Under the pieces are notes generated by a model, which did not search any database, was not told the DNA's origin, and saw only the letters and a list, made by a program, of their open reading frames with translations. This document shows positions 6,057 through 12,196 of a DNA stretch of 12,196 nucleotides, piece after piece (the first letter of the stretch is position 1; every line of letters starts with the position of its first letter). Location of the stretch: the NCBI GenBank assembly GCA_013205155.1, contig JABMMT010000136.1, forward strand, positions 1 to 12,196. Reading direction: 5' to 3'. The translations under genes and the position numbers were made by a program. Origin of the DNA: Betaproteobacteria bacterium. GTDB taxonomy: Bacteria > Pseudomonadota > Gammaproteobacteria > Burkholderiales > Burkholderiaceae.

Positions 6057-7295
6057 ATGGACTCATTTTACTTGAGCAAGCCCTATCAACCGCCAGAGGC
6101 TCCCAGAGGCCTGCCCTTAGACCAGCCATGGGCCTTATTTGGAAATATTAGCCCCGAGCGGTTTATGTCACGTTATTGGCATAAAAAGCCATTATTAATC
6201 CGGGGGGCCATCCCCGCCTTTTCCATTCATCAGAAAAATCCTCCAGAATTAGATAGTCCTATTTCTGCCCCAGAACTTTTTGCACTCGCAGGGAATGAAT
6301 TTATTGAATCGCGTTTAATTCAATCTAAACCCTGGTCTTTGCAATCAGGGCCTTTCAAGAAAAAAGCAATCCCTAGGATCGATCAAGCTGATTGGACCTT
6401 ACTGCTTCAGGGCATGGAGGCGCACCACCCTGCTGCAGCAGTAATTCTCTCTTGGTTTCGATTCATCCCTGATGCTCGCTTAGATGATTTAATGATCAGT
6501 ATCGCTGGCGTTGGTGGAGGCGTTGGCCCCCATTTTGATTCTTATGACGTTTTCTTAATTCAAATGTCTGGCAGAAGGTGCTGGCGCATCTCCACTCAAA
6601 AAGATTTAAGCCTTGATCCACGACTCCCCTTAAAAATATTACAAAACTTTACCGTCGAACAGGAATGGGTATTGGAACCTGGAGATATGCTGTATTTGCC
6701 ACCGCATATTGCACATGATGGCATTGCCCTTGATGCCGGGTGTCAGACTTGGTCTGTGGGTTTTCGCTCTCCGAGTTTTAAAGAGCTTCTCCAAGAAGGC
6801 TTATGGAGGCTTGCAGAATCTTTAGAAGCAATCCCAGGGCTAGAAGAAAAATTTGCAGATCCAAAACAAAATGCGATTCACACCCCAGAAGAACTTCCTA
6901 AAGAGCTCATTAAGCAGCTTGAAAAAAAATTGGCGGGTCTAAATCTCGATCAAATTGATGGATTTTTACCGGGCATTACAGCTTACTTAACAGAACCCAA
7001 ACAACATGCTTACTTCCATGGGCCTAAAAACCCCCTTTCACCAAAGCAATTTGCCCAAAAATTAAGCTCTCAAATGCTCAAACCTCATCCAGAAAGTCGT
7101 CTACTGAGTCTTAACCATGAGGTCTATTGCAATGGAGAGAGAGTGACCATGGGGCAAGCGAAGGAGATTCAAGAGGCCTGGCGCTCTATTGCTACCAACA
7201 AGAGACTGGTTCTTAAGAAAAGCCTTCAAGCAAGAGTGGATTCAAGCCTATACCAGGCCTACCTGTCAGGCTGGCTAATTCTTCAATCTGCCTAG
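6057..7295 (+). CDS. roxA: Ribosomal protein L16 arginine hydroxylase (JmjC/cupin oxygenase)
   Basis: A 2-oxoglutarate and Fe(II)-dependent oxygenase of the RoxA (YcfD) family; the E. coli enzyme hydroxylates an arginine of ribosomal protein L16. The JmjC/cupin domain covers about residues 90-240. The iron triad is H159 and D161 in GPHFDSYDVF and H220 in PPHIAHDG. R174 in SGRRCWR aligns with the Arg that binds 2-oxoglutarate in E. coli. LDDLMIS and SVGFRSPS flank the fold. The C-terminal winged-helix-like region (about 320-412) is typical of RoxA and mediates dimerisation or substrate contact in the family. The length is 412 against 373 in E. coli, partly because of a roughly 25-residue Pro-rich N-terminal extension; no internal ATG gives a better family start. 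No Shine-Dalgarno is seen. It diverges from the SlyD-like gene. The substrate is inferred from homology. Confidence 0.92.
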   Translation: MDSFYLSKPYQPPEAPRGLPLDQPWALFGNISPERFMSRYWHKKPLLIRGAIPAFSIHQKNPPELDSPISAPELFALAGNEFIESRLIQSKPWSLQSGPFKKKAIPRIDQADWTLLLQGMEAHHPAAAVILSWFRFIPDARLDDLMISIAGVGGGVGPHFDSYDVFLIQMSGRRCWRISTQKDLSLDPRLPLKILQNFTVEQEWVLEPGDMLYLPPHIAHDGIALDAGCQTWSVGFRSPSFKELLQEGLWRLAESLEAIPGLEEKFADPKQNAIHTPEELPKELIKQLEKKLAGLNLDQIDGFLPGITAYLTEPKQHAYFHGPKNPLSPKQFAQKLSSQMLKPHPESRLLSLNHEVYCNGERVTMGQAKEIQEAWRSIATNKRLVLKKSLQARVDSSLYQAYLSGWLILQSA

Positions 7296-7310
7296 AGAGA
7301 TAGCTATAAT
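7282..7310 (+). promoter_or_regulatory. Putative sigma-70 promoter of the small lipoprotein gene
   Basis: A perfect -10 hexamer TATAAT sits at 7305-7310, with TTCAAT at 7282-7287 as a poor -35 (3 of 6 matches) at a 17-base spacing. It lies at and just after the roxA stop, so the small lipoprotein gene can be transcribed on its own, with a start near 7317 and a leader of about 80 bases. The leader contains a small hairpin, AGGGA-CTT-TCCCT (7329-7341). This is the best promoter-like sequence in the window, but it rests on one strong hexamer only. Confidence 0.45.
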
Positions 7311-7383
7311 CGGTACTGGAAAATACCTAGGGACTTTCCCTTGATGAATCCATTCACAATTACTAATCATTGCTGTCATTTTT

Positions 7384-7390
7384 AAGAGGA
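7384..7390 (+). promoter_or_regulatory. Strong Shine-Dalgarno of the small lipoprotein gene
   Basis: AAGAGGA ends 8 bases before the ATG at 7399, an ideal position and a close match to the anti-Shine-Dalgarno. It fixes the start of this gene and contrasts with nearly every other gene in the window, which have weak or no such site. This suggests high translation of the lipoprotein. Confidence 0.8.
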
Positions 7391-7398
7391 AACTACAA

Positions 7399-7587
7399 AT
7401 GAATAAATCACTCGTATTCGCTGCCATGTTGGCTATCGCTTTAGCCGCTTGCGGTAAAAAAGAAGAAGCAAAACCAGCGGCTGCTCCTGCTGCCGCCCCT
7501 GCTGCTCCTGCTGCTGAAGCTCCTGCTGCTGCTCCAGCCGCGCCTGCTGCTCCTGCTGCTGCTCCTGCTGCAGACGCTAAGAAGTAA
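7399..7587 (+). CDS. Small Ala/Pro-rich lipoprotein, function unknown
   Basis: A 62-residue precursor with a signal peptide (residues 1-17: basic NK, then a hydrophobic core) and a clear lipobox LAA-C18. The mature lipoprotein would be only 45 residues: CGKKEEAKP, then an almost pure Ala/Pro stretch (26-58, nine Pro spaced every three or four residues) and a charged end DAKK. Such a chain should be extended and disordered, possibly spanning part of the periplasm from a membrane anchor; that is inference. The gene stands alone, with a consensus -10 box, the best Shine-Dalgarno in the window and a strong terminator, all of which support real and probably high expression. The coding DNA is internally repetitive. 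I do not recognise a characterised family; similar short Ala-rich lipoproteins occur in betaproteobacteria, as I recall. Confidence 0.85.
   Translation: MNKSLVFAAMLAIALAACGKKEEAKPAAAPAAAPAAPAAEAPAAAPAAPAAPAAAPAADAKK
7474..7572 (+). repeat. GCT/CCT triplet-rich imperfect repeat encoding the Ala/Pro stretch
   Basis: About 100 bases built from GCT, GCC and CCT codons in irregular units coding A-A-P or A-A-A-P. It includes a perfect 19-base direct repeat at 7498-7516 and 7543-7561, and shorter copies between. Because most Ala codons are the same GCT triplet rather than a synonymous mix, the stretch probably grew by slippage or unequal recombination, and its length may vary between strains by whole codons without shifting the frame. 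Confidence 0.8.
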
Positions 7588-7602
7588 TCTTCCTTATGAA
7601 GA

Positions 7603-7630
7603 AAAAAAGCCGCTGTAAAGCGGCTTTTTT
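7603..7630. terminator. Bidirectional Rho-independent terminator
   Basis: A hairpin with GC-rich stem AGCCGC (7608-7613), loop TGTAAA (7614-7619) and GCGGCT (7620-7625), extended by A-T pairs from the A-run (7602-7607) with the T-run (7626-7630). The T-run terminates the small lipoprotein transcript coming from the left, and the A-run becomes a U-run for the bamC transcript coming from the right. It sits 15 bases after the lipoprotein stop and 18 bases beyond the bamC stop, so it cleanly separates the two convergent units. It is the only convincing intrinsic terminator in the window. Confidence 0.92.
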
Positions 7631-7648
7631 ATTAGCATCAAATCAAGA

Positions 7649-8797
7649 TTATCTTTTCAGCTGCTCAGCAAGTAATGTTAGCAATTGGAATCCAGCGGGT
7701 GTGTTTTCAGGCTTACCATCAACATCTTGCACATAGACGCTCGCAGAATTTTCACCTGTACTCTTAATCGTTACTTGATATCTTTTTGCTTTTAAGCTGG
7801 AATCATCTTTACTGCTAAACAGATTGGAAAAGAAGCCCTTAGTGTCACCCAAATCTTTTGGATTAACATAGCGCACGTAATAAATACCATTTGCACGGTT
7901 TCGATCTTCAACTGAGAAGTTAGAACGGTCCAGAGCCAAACCTACATCACGCCATGAGCGATCGAATCCTGAACTTAAATCAATATGGGCTTGATTGACA
8001 CCATCTTGGACAAATTTTGCTTTAGGTGTTTTAGGATTCACTGGCGCAGCGACCATTGCTTTAGCCTGCTCTTGGGTCATTCCTAAACGCTCCATCAGTC
8101 GCGCTAAGAATGCTGCCTCTAAATCTGGTTCACTCGGCCGTGGAGTCCAGATAGTTGAAAGACAGGCTTGTGTAACGTCACGAACACACTGCTCAACTGC
8201 ACCACGTTGAGTAATATAAATTTCAGTTTCTCCTGGCTTGGTTGGCTCAAGACGGGTTTTATATTTATCACGCTCACCAGTGTCAAAAATAGAGCCAAGG
8301 GTACTGGCGATGGCGGAACGAATGAAATCTTGGGCAATCTTCGCCCGATTCTCAGCCCAATCTGTTTCCATAATTCCAGTAGAAGGTGAATCAACGACTA
8401 ATAAGAAACCATTCTCTTGCCAAAAATCTTTCACCTGTGGATAAAGCTCTATAGCTGGCTTTTCAACTACTAACCAGCGGCGATCACCATCGCGCTCAAT
8501 CCGCATTCCTGGTATTCCGGTCATCACATTGGTTCTACGCTGAGAAGACTTTTTTACAGCAGCGTTATAGTCGGACATGGTTGCAGTACCATCTTGCACA
8601 ATATATCGACGATCCGATTGAGACGTAATCAGGTCGGGTGGATAGGCGAGATTAGGGCCTCTAATTGCGCCGCTACCTTTGTAGTCAACCGTATCGTTAC
8701 TGGTCACAGACGTACAAGATGTTAAACCAGCAAGGGCAATTGTTAAGACTGCAAAGATCGCACAATAGCGGCGCAGGATTTGTACAATATTCATCAT
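7649..8797 (-). CDS. bamC: Outer membrane assembly lipoprotein BamC (NlpB/DapX)
   Basis: BamC is a lipoprotein subunit of the BAM complex, which inserts beta-barrel proteins into the outer membrane; in E. coli it binds BamD and is not essential. The 382-residue precursor has a signal peptide ending in lipobox LTS-C28. An unstructured N-terminal segment follows (about 29-90, with YPPDL at 52-56, resembling the BamD-binding stretch). Two helix-grip domains occupy about 90-225 and 265-380. The protein resembles the family in organisation more than in strict sequence. Its start overlaps the dapA stop as ATGA (MM start, first ATG at 8797), and AGG lies 6 bases upstream, a modest Shine-Dalgarno. 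The dapA-bamC pair matches E. coli dapA-nlpB, which strongly supports the call. It is the last gene of its run and is closed by the terminator at 7603-7630. Confidence 0.93.
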   Translation of the reverse strand: MMNIVQILRRYCAIFAVLTIALAGLTSCTSVTSNDTVDYKGSGAIRGPNLAYPPDLITSQSDRRYIVQDGTATMSDYNAAVKKSSQRRTNVMTGIPGMRIERDGDRRWLVVEKPAIELYPQVKDFWQENGFLLVVDSPSTGIMETDWAENRAKIAQDFIRSAIASTLGSIFDTGERDKYKTRLEPTKPGETEIYITQRGAVEQCVRDVTQACLSTIWTPRPSEPDLEAAFLARLMERLGMTQEQAKAMVAAPVNPKTPKAKFVQDGVNQAHIDLSSGFDRSWRDVGLALDRSNFSVEDRNRANGIYYVRYVNPKDLGDTKGFFSNLFSSKDDSSLKAKRYQVTIKSTGENSASVYVQDVDGKPENTPAGFQLLTLLAEQLKR

Positions 8798-9717
8798 AGT
8801 AGGCCTGCTTGTTTTAATGCTGCCTTTAAGGGCTCACGCAGTGGCTCACTGAGTGGCGTTAACGGCAGGCGAATGCCAGCGGTAATCTTACCCATCTGAT
8901 GCAAGGCCCATTTCACTGGAATTGGGTTAGCTTCGATAAACATCGCTTTATGTACTGCAATTAATTGATACTGTATCTCACGGGTCTTTTTAACATCATC
9001 AGACATGGCAGCCACACACAACTGGTGCATCAGACGAGGGGCCACATTAGCTGTTACTGAAATATTACCTTTGCCGCCCATCAGCATTAGCATCGCAGCA
9101 GTTAAATCATCTCCTGAGAAGACGGAAAAATCATGATGGCCTGCTCTCTGAAGATCGGCTATCAAGAGTGTTCCGCGCTCAAGGCTACCGGTAGCTTCTT
9201 TAATAGCAATAATGCCAGGCACGCTAGCAAGGCGAACTACCGTATCGCCAGACAAATCAGCTACAGTCCGACCAGGCACGTTATATAAAATGACGGGAAG
9301 ATCTACAGACTCAGCAATCTTTTTGAAATGGGCATACATACCCTCTTGGGTAGGTTTGTTGTAATACGGTACTACTTGCAAGCTCGCATCTGCACCGACT
9401 TTTTTAGCAAAATGCGTTAGCTCAACTGCTTCAGTAGTGGAGTTACCACCGGTACCAGCAATCACTGGAATTCTGCCGGCAATATGATCGACGGTTACGC
9501 GAATCAACTCACAATGTTCTTCTACGGAAACGGTTGGTGACTCACCACTAGTACCAACGATCACAATGCCATCTGTGCCTTCGGCAACATGCCAATCAAG
9601 TAATGCACGCAGGCTAGCAAAATCCAAGCCACCATCTTCGAACATCGGTGTAACTATAGCCGGCATACTGCCAGAAATGGTTTTTTTGCTACCTGTGGAA
9701 TGAGCTGTATTTGTCAA
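8794..9717 (-). CDS. dapA: 4-hydroxy-tetrahydrodipicolinate synthase
   Basis: DapA condenses pyruvate with aspartate semialdehyde, the first committed step to lysine and to diaminopimelate for peptidoglycan. It is a TIM-barrel class I aldolase. The 307 residues align throughout with E. coli DapA (292). K173 in AIKEATG forms the Schiff base; Y145 and R150 in YNVPGRT, T56 in VGTSGES and Y119 in PYYNKP complete the active site. The start is TTG at 9717: no ATG or GTG lies upstream in frame before the preceding gene, and the next in-frame ATG (M18) would remove part of the first strand. Only a weak GGT is seen as a ribosome site. A -10-like TACAAT at 9760-9755, without a good -35, could give dapA-bamC its own promoter in the 58-base gap. 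It overlaps bamC by 4 bases. Confidence 0.97.
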   Translation of the reverse strand: MTNTAHSTGSKKTISGSMPAIVTPMFEDGGLDFASLRALLDWHVAEGTDGIVIVGTSGESPTVSVEEHCELIRVTVDHIAGRIPVIAGTGGNSTTEAVELTHFAKKVGADASLQVVPYYNKPTQEGMYAHFKKIAESVDLPVILYNVPGRTVADLSGDTVVRLASVPGIIAIKEATGSLERGTLLIADLQRAGHHDFSVFSGDDLTAAMLMLMGGKGNISVTANVAPRLMHQLCVAAMSDDVKKTREIQYQLIAVHKAMFIEANPIPVKWALHQMGKITAGIRLPLTPLSEPLREPLKAALKQAGLL

Positions 9718-9775
9718 CGAATGGATACCGATTGTGAGCTGTCTAAACCATGAAATTGTAACGGAATGTGTTCTT

Positions 9776-10306
9776 TTAGACCGCTTTTACTGCGCAGATC
9801 CGCTGCATCATAGCTGGCTTGGGGCTATCTTGATAAATATCCTCATAGGCGATGATTTTTAGGCCATGCCTAGCTATCAAAGCAAGTAATTCCCCTGTTT
9901 TTAAGAGGAAATTAGGATTGGAGGGCTTTCCAAATACTTCGTTTCCTTGCGCAAAGGTTTCATAAATCAGAACCCCGCCGCCATTGAGCATTTGGGGTAA
10001 GCGGTCCAAATGTGGCCGATATAAATAGTTGGTGACCACAATGCCATCAAATAGCCTGCCTTCTAAGGGCCATTCCTCAAGCTCTAGATCCCATTGCTCT
10101 GGAGTAATTTGAACAGAATGAACCGATTGGATCAGCTTGATATCTTGATCTACCGCGATAACAGAGAAGCCCAAGTTTGCTAAATAACGTGCGTGACGCC
10201 CTGCACCACAAGCAAGATCCAATACCATCCCTGACTTTGGGATCAAGTGAGCGAAACGCTTCACCCACGGTGAGACCTCTATAGTTGCATCGTGGGTCGC
10301 TAGCAA
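9776..10306 (-). CDS. Class I SAM-dependent methyltransferase, substrate unknown
   Basis: A 176-residue Rossmann-fold methyltransferase. Motif I, VLDLACGAGRHARYL (28-42), is the glycine-rich S-adenosylmethionine loop; IAVDQD (50-55) ends the second strand with the acidic residue that holds the ribose hydroxyls; FDGIVVTNYL (86-95) is motif IV; and GGGVLIYETFAQGNE (109-123) is motif VI. The segment FGKPSNPNFLLKTGELL (125-141) is characteristic of a betaproteobacterial subgroup, as I recall. It resembles TehB-like small-molecule methyltransferases, but the substrate cannot be assigned. The start is TTG at 10306, just after an in-frame TAA; a GTG 14 codons inside is the alternative. It lies 9 bases after the trpS stop and 58 bases before dapA, so it is probably cotranscribed with trpS. 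Confidence 0.88.
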   Translation of the reverse strand: MLATHDATIEVSPWVKRFAHLIPKSGMVLDLACGAGRHARYLANLGFSVIAVDQDIKLIQSVHSVQITPEQWDLELEEWPLEGRLFDGIVVTNYLYRPHLDRLPQMLNGGGVLIYETFAQGNEVFGKPSNPNFLLKTGELLALIARHGLKIIAYEDIYQDSPKPAMMQRICAVKAV

Positions 10307-10315
10307 TTCTTAAGC

Positions 10316-11518
10316 TCAATCGTATGCAAGACCCATTGCTTCACGGACCTCACGCATCGTTTCTTGGGCGACCTTACGAGCCTTGTCGCAACCATCAGCA
10401 ATGATTGAACGCAGCAAGCTAGGATCATCCAAATATTTTTGGGCACGCTCGAACATGGGTTGCTGTTCAGCCAAAATAGCATCAATCACAGGTTGCTTAC
10501 ACTCTAGACAACCGATACCAGCAGATTTACACCCTTTTTCTACCCATTGCTTGGTTTCTTCATTGGAATAGACAGTATGCAATTGCCAAACTGGACAACG
10601 GGCAGGATCACCAACATCTGTTCGCCGAACGCGAGCGGGATCTGTCGGCATTGTTCTGATGTTCTTAATCACATCCTCAGGCAGCTCTCGAATGCTAATG
10701 GTATTGCCATAAGATTTAGACATTTTTTGCCCGTCAATTCCTGGCATGCGTGATGCTGCAGTTAATAGCGCTTGGGGTTCAGGAAGAATAATCTTACGTG
10801 AGCCCTCTAAGAAACCAAACAATCTTTCTCGATCAGCCATGGAAAGACTTTGTGCCTCTTGCAATAAAGCCTTTGCTTGTTCTAAAGCTTCATCATTGCC
10901 ACGCTCCTGAAATGCAATGCGTAATTCTGCATACATCTTTGCACGCTTACTACCTAATTTCTTAACAGCCTCTAGAGCTTTCTCTTCAAATCCTGGCTCA
11001 CGACCATATAAATAATTAAAGCGCCTTGCCACTTCACGAGTCATCTCGACATGAGGCACTTGGTCTTCACCAACTGGCACAAATTGAGCACGATAAATCA
11101 AAATATCGGCAGCCTGCAGCAGTGGATAGCCCAAAAATCCATAGGTTTGCAAATCTCTTTCTTTTAACTTTTCAATCTGATCTTTATAGGTTGGCACCCG
11201 CTCAAGCCAGCCCAATGGGGTTCCCATCGAAAGTAGTAAGAACAGCTCAGCATGCTCAGGAACCTTACTTTGGATAAATAAAATGGATTGGTTTGGATCG
11301 ACTCCAGCAGCTAACCAATCAACCACCATATCCCAAACTGACTGCTCAATCACATCAGGCGTTTCATAATGGGTTGTTAATGCATGCCAATCCGCCACAA
11401 AAAAGAAGCAGGGGTATTCTGACTGCAGGCGTACCCAGTTTTTTAAGACGCCATGATAGTGACCTAGGTGCAAACTACCTGTTGGTCGCATACCAGAGAG
11501 AACGCGTTCAGCAAACAT
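10316..11518 (-). CDS. trpS: Tryptophanyl-tRNA synthetase with four-cysteine C-terminal motif
   Basis: TrpRS activates tryptophan with ATP and charges tRNA-Trp. The 400-residue protein has the class Ic signatures: HLGH (17-20, the HIGH motif), GEDQVPHVEMTREVARRFN (150-168) and KMSKS (265-269). It is about 65 residues longer than E. coli TrpRS (334), mostly through an insert at about 180-250 before KMSKS. The anticodon-binding domain contains C308, C330, C337 and C340 (C-x21-C-x6-C-x2-C), close to the C-x22-C-x6-C-x2-C arrangement that binds a [4Fe-4S] cluster in Thermotoga maritima TrpRS. The ATG at 11518 gives a family-like start (MFAERVLSGMRPTG); only AAAGA serves as a weak upstream Shine-Dalgarno. 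It lies 24 bases after the rnm stop and 9 before the methyltransferase, so it looks like part of one operon. Confidence 0.97.
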   Translation of the reverse strand: MFAERVLSGMRPTGSLHLGHYHGVLKNWVRLQSEYPCFFFVADWHALTTHYETPDVIEQSVWDMVVDWLAAGVDPNQSILFIQSKVPEHAELFLLLSMGTPLGWLERVPTYKDQIEKLKERDLQTYGFLGYPLLQAADILIYRAQFVPVGEDQVPHVEMTREVARRFNYLYGREPGFEEKALEAVKKLGSKRAKMYAELRIAFQERGNDEALEQAKALLQEAQSLSMADRERLFGFLEGSRKIILPEPQALLTAASRMPGIDGQKMSKSYGNTISIRELPEDVIKNIRTMPTDPARVRRTDVGDPARCPVWQLHTVYSNEETKQWVEKGCKSAGIGCLECKQPVIDAILAEQQPMFERAQKYLDDPSLLRSIIADGCDKARKVAQETMREVREAMGLAYD

Positions 11519-11542
11519 CTTGTTTATCTTTAACTATATCAA

Positions 11543-12196
11543 TTAATGAAACATGGACCAAACAGGTGTGAGGTGTTCTGGTAAAAGTGGCAAAGTGCCT
11601 AAATCAATGTGACTTTCAGAAGGATCATGAAAGTCAGATCCCCGTGAAGCCAAAAAACCATATTGCTGAGCAATTTTTCCATATTCCTGATATTGATCGG
11701 GACTATGACTTCCGGTAATCACCTCTAATCCTAGTCCGCCATGATCCTTAAAATACTCAAAAAGTTGGTCCCTTTGCATTAGATTAAGTTTATACCGACC
11801 AGGATGCGCAATCACTGCTACACCTCCAGCAGATTTAATCCAGCCAATTGCCTCATCCAGGTTAGCCCAACAATGTGGGACATAACCAGGCTTGTCCTCA
11901 ACTAAATAATTTTTAAACACCTGCTCAGTATCTTTACATACACCCTGCTCCACTAAGAAACGAGCAAAGTGTGTTCTAGAAATGAGATCGTGATTACCTG
12001 CGTAATGCAGTGCGCCTTCATAAGCTCCAGGAATACCAGCTTTCAGTAATTGCTCAGCCATCTGTTTAGCACGATCACCACGACCTTCGCGAGTACGCTT
12101 AAGACCATCTAAGATGCCGAAATCTTGCGGATCAATACCTAATCCTACAATATGAATGGTTTGACCAAGCCAGGTCACAGAAATTTCTACACCAGC
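11543..12196 (-). CDS. rnm: PHP-domain phosphoesterase, RNase AM-like (partial, runs off right edge)
   Basis: The C-terminal 217 residues of a PHP-domain protein of the YciV/RNase AM family. E. coli RNase AM is a 5'-3' exoribonuclease that matures rRNA 5' ends; related enzymes also dephosphorylate 3',5'-nucleotide bisphosphates. The frame is open to the last base, and the six codons before the GTG at 12178 read AGVEIS, continuing the family pattern, so that GTG is not the real start. About 65-75 N-terminal residues with the first metal ligands are outside the window. Visible metal-site motifs are VIAHPGRY (near residue 130 of the visible part) and SRGSDFHDP (about 184-192). Also typical are SRTHFARFLVEQG and the HIVGLGIDP strand. 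It is upstream of trpS by 24 bases and probably cotranscribed. Confidence 0.92.
   Translation of the reverse strand, partial: AGVEISVTWLGQTIHIVGLGIDPQDFGILDGLKRTREGRGDRAKQMAEQLLKAGIPGAYEGALHYAGNHDLISRTHFARFLVEQGVCKDTEQVFKNYLVEDKPGYVPHCWANLDEAIGWIKSAGGVAVIAHPGRYKLNLMQRDQLFEYFKDHGGLGLEVITGSHSPDQYQEYGKIAQQYGFLASRGSDFHDPSESHIDLGTLPLLPEHLTPVWSMFH

Noticed and set aside
7329..7341. AGGGA-CTT-TCCCT hairpin in the leader of the small lipoprotein gene as a riboswitch or RNA thermometer
   Set aside because: It is an isolated 5-base-pair stem far from the ribosome site, with no alternative pairing to the Shine-Dalgarno that I can see.
7474..7572. Ala/Pro repeat DNA as a CRISPR-like or mobile repeat
   Set aside because: The repeats are triplet-phased, in frame and irregular, with no spacers; they are coding low complexity.
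8119..8444. Open frames on both strands within bamC (8119-8394, 8168-8389, 8238-8444)
   Set aside because: The bamC frame is intact across this interval and the alternative translations are low-information, with no ribosome site.
11026..11571. Plus-strand open frames opposite trpS and the rnm 3' end
   Set aside because: They lie antisense to clearly conserved synthetase motifs and have no signature of their own.
12178..12178. GTG at 12178 as the start of the PHP-domain gene
   Set aside because: The frame continues without a stop to the window edge and the upstream codons (AGVEIS) match the family, so the gene extends beyond the window.

Overview
The window carries ordinary, densely packed chromosomal housekeeping genes of a betaproteobacterium. 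Gene order, mid-range GC (judged by eye, not computed) and protein signatures point to Burkholderiaceae, most likely a Polynucleobacter-like freshwater bacterium; this assignment is an inference from remembered families, not from a search. I see no tRNA, rRNA, CRISPR array, insertion sequence, prophage or attachment site, and no gene-free stretch over about 145 bases.

Layout from left to right. (1) The N-terminal half of cysS (minus strand) runs off the left edge. Diverging from it is a tightly coupled plus-strand run: a TPR lipoprotein gene, ppiB (26-base overlap) and lpxH (4-base overlap). (2) suhB (minus) converges on lpxH and diverges from trmJ, which is followed 23 bases later by cysE. 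(3) A SlyD-like FKBP isomerase (minus) ends 3 bases after cysE and diverges from roxA, a 2-oxoglutarate oxygenase for ribosomal protein L16. (4) A tiny Ala/Pro-rich lipoprotein gene has its own consensus -10 box, the clearest Shine-Dalgarno in the window, and a strong hairpin terminator. (5) A minus-strand run enters from the right edge: rnm (PHP-domain RNase AM, partial), trpS, a class I methyltransferase, dapA and bamC, ending at the same bidirectional terminator.

Functionally the genes fall into three groups. Translation and RNA maturation: cysS, trpS, trmJ, roxA, suhB and rnm. Cell envelope: lpxH (lipid A), bamC (outer-membrane protein assembly), dapA (diaminopimelate for peptidoglycan, and lysine), and two lipoproteins of unknown role. 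Protein folding and sulfur metabolism: ppiB, the SlyD-like isomerase, and cysE (which makes O-acetylserine, the precursor of the cysteine that CysS uses).

I do not find an undescribed multi-gene system. The points most worth a second look are a four-cysteine, probable [4Fe-4S] motif in TrpRS, the Ala/Pro lipoprotein with internally repeated DNA, altered motif residues in LpxH, the acidic insert and missing His-rich tail of the SlyD-like protein, and the general weakness of Shine-Dalgarno sequences.
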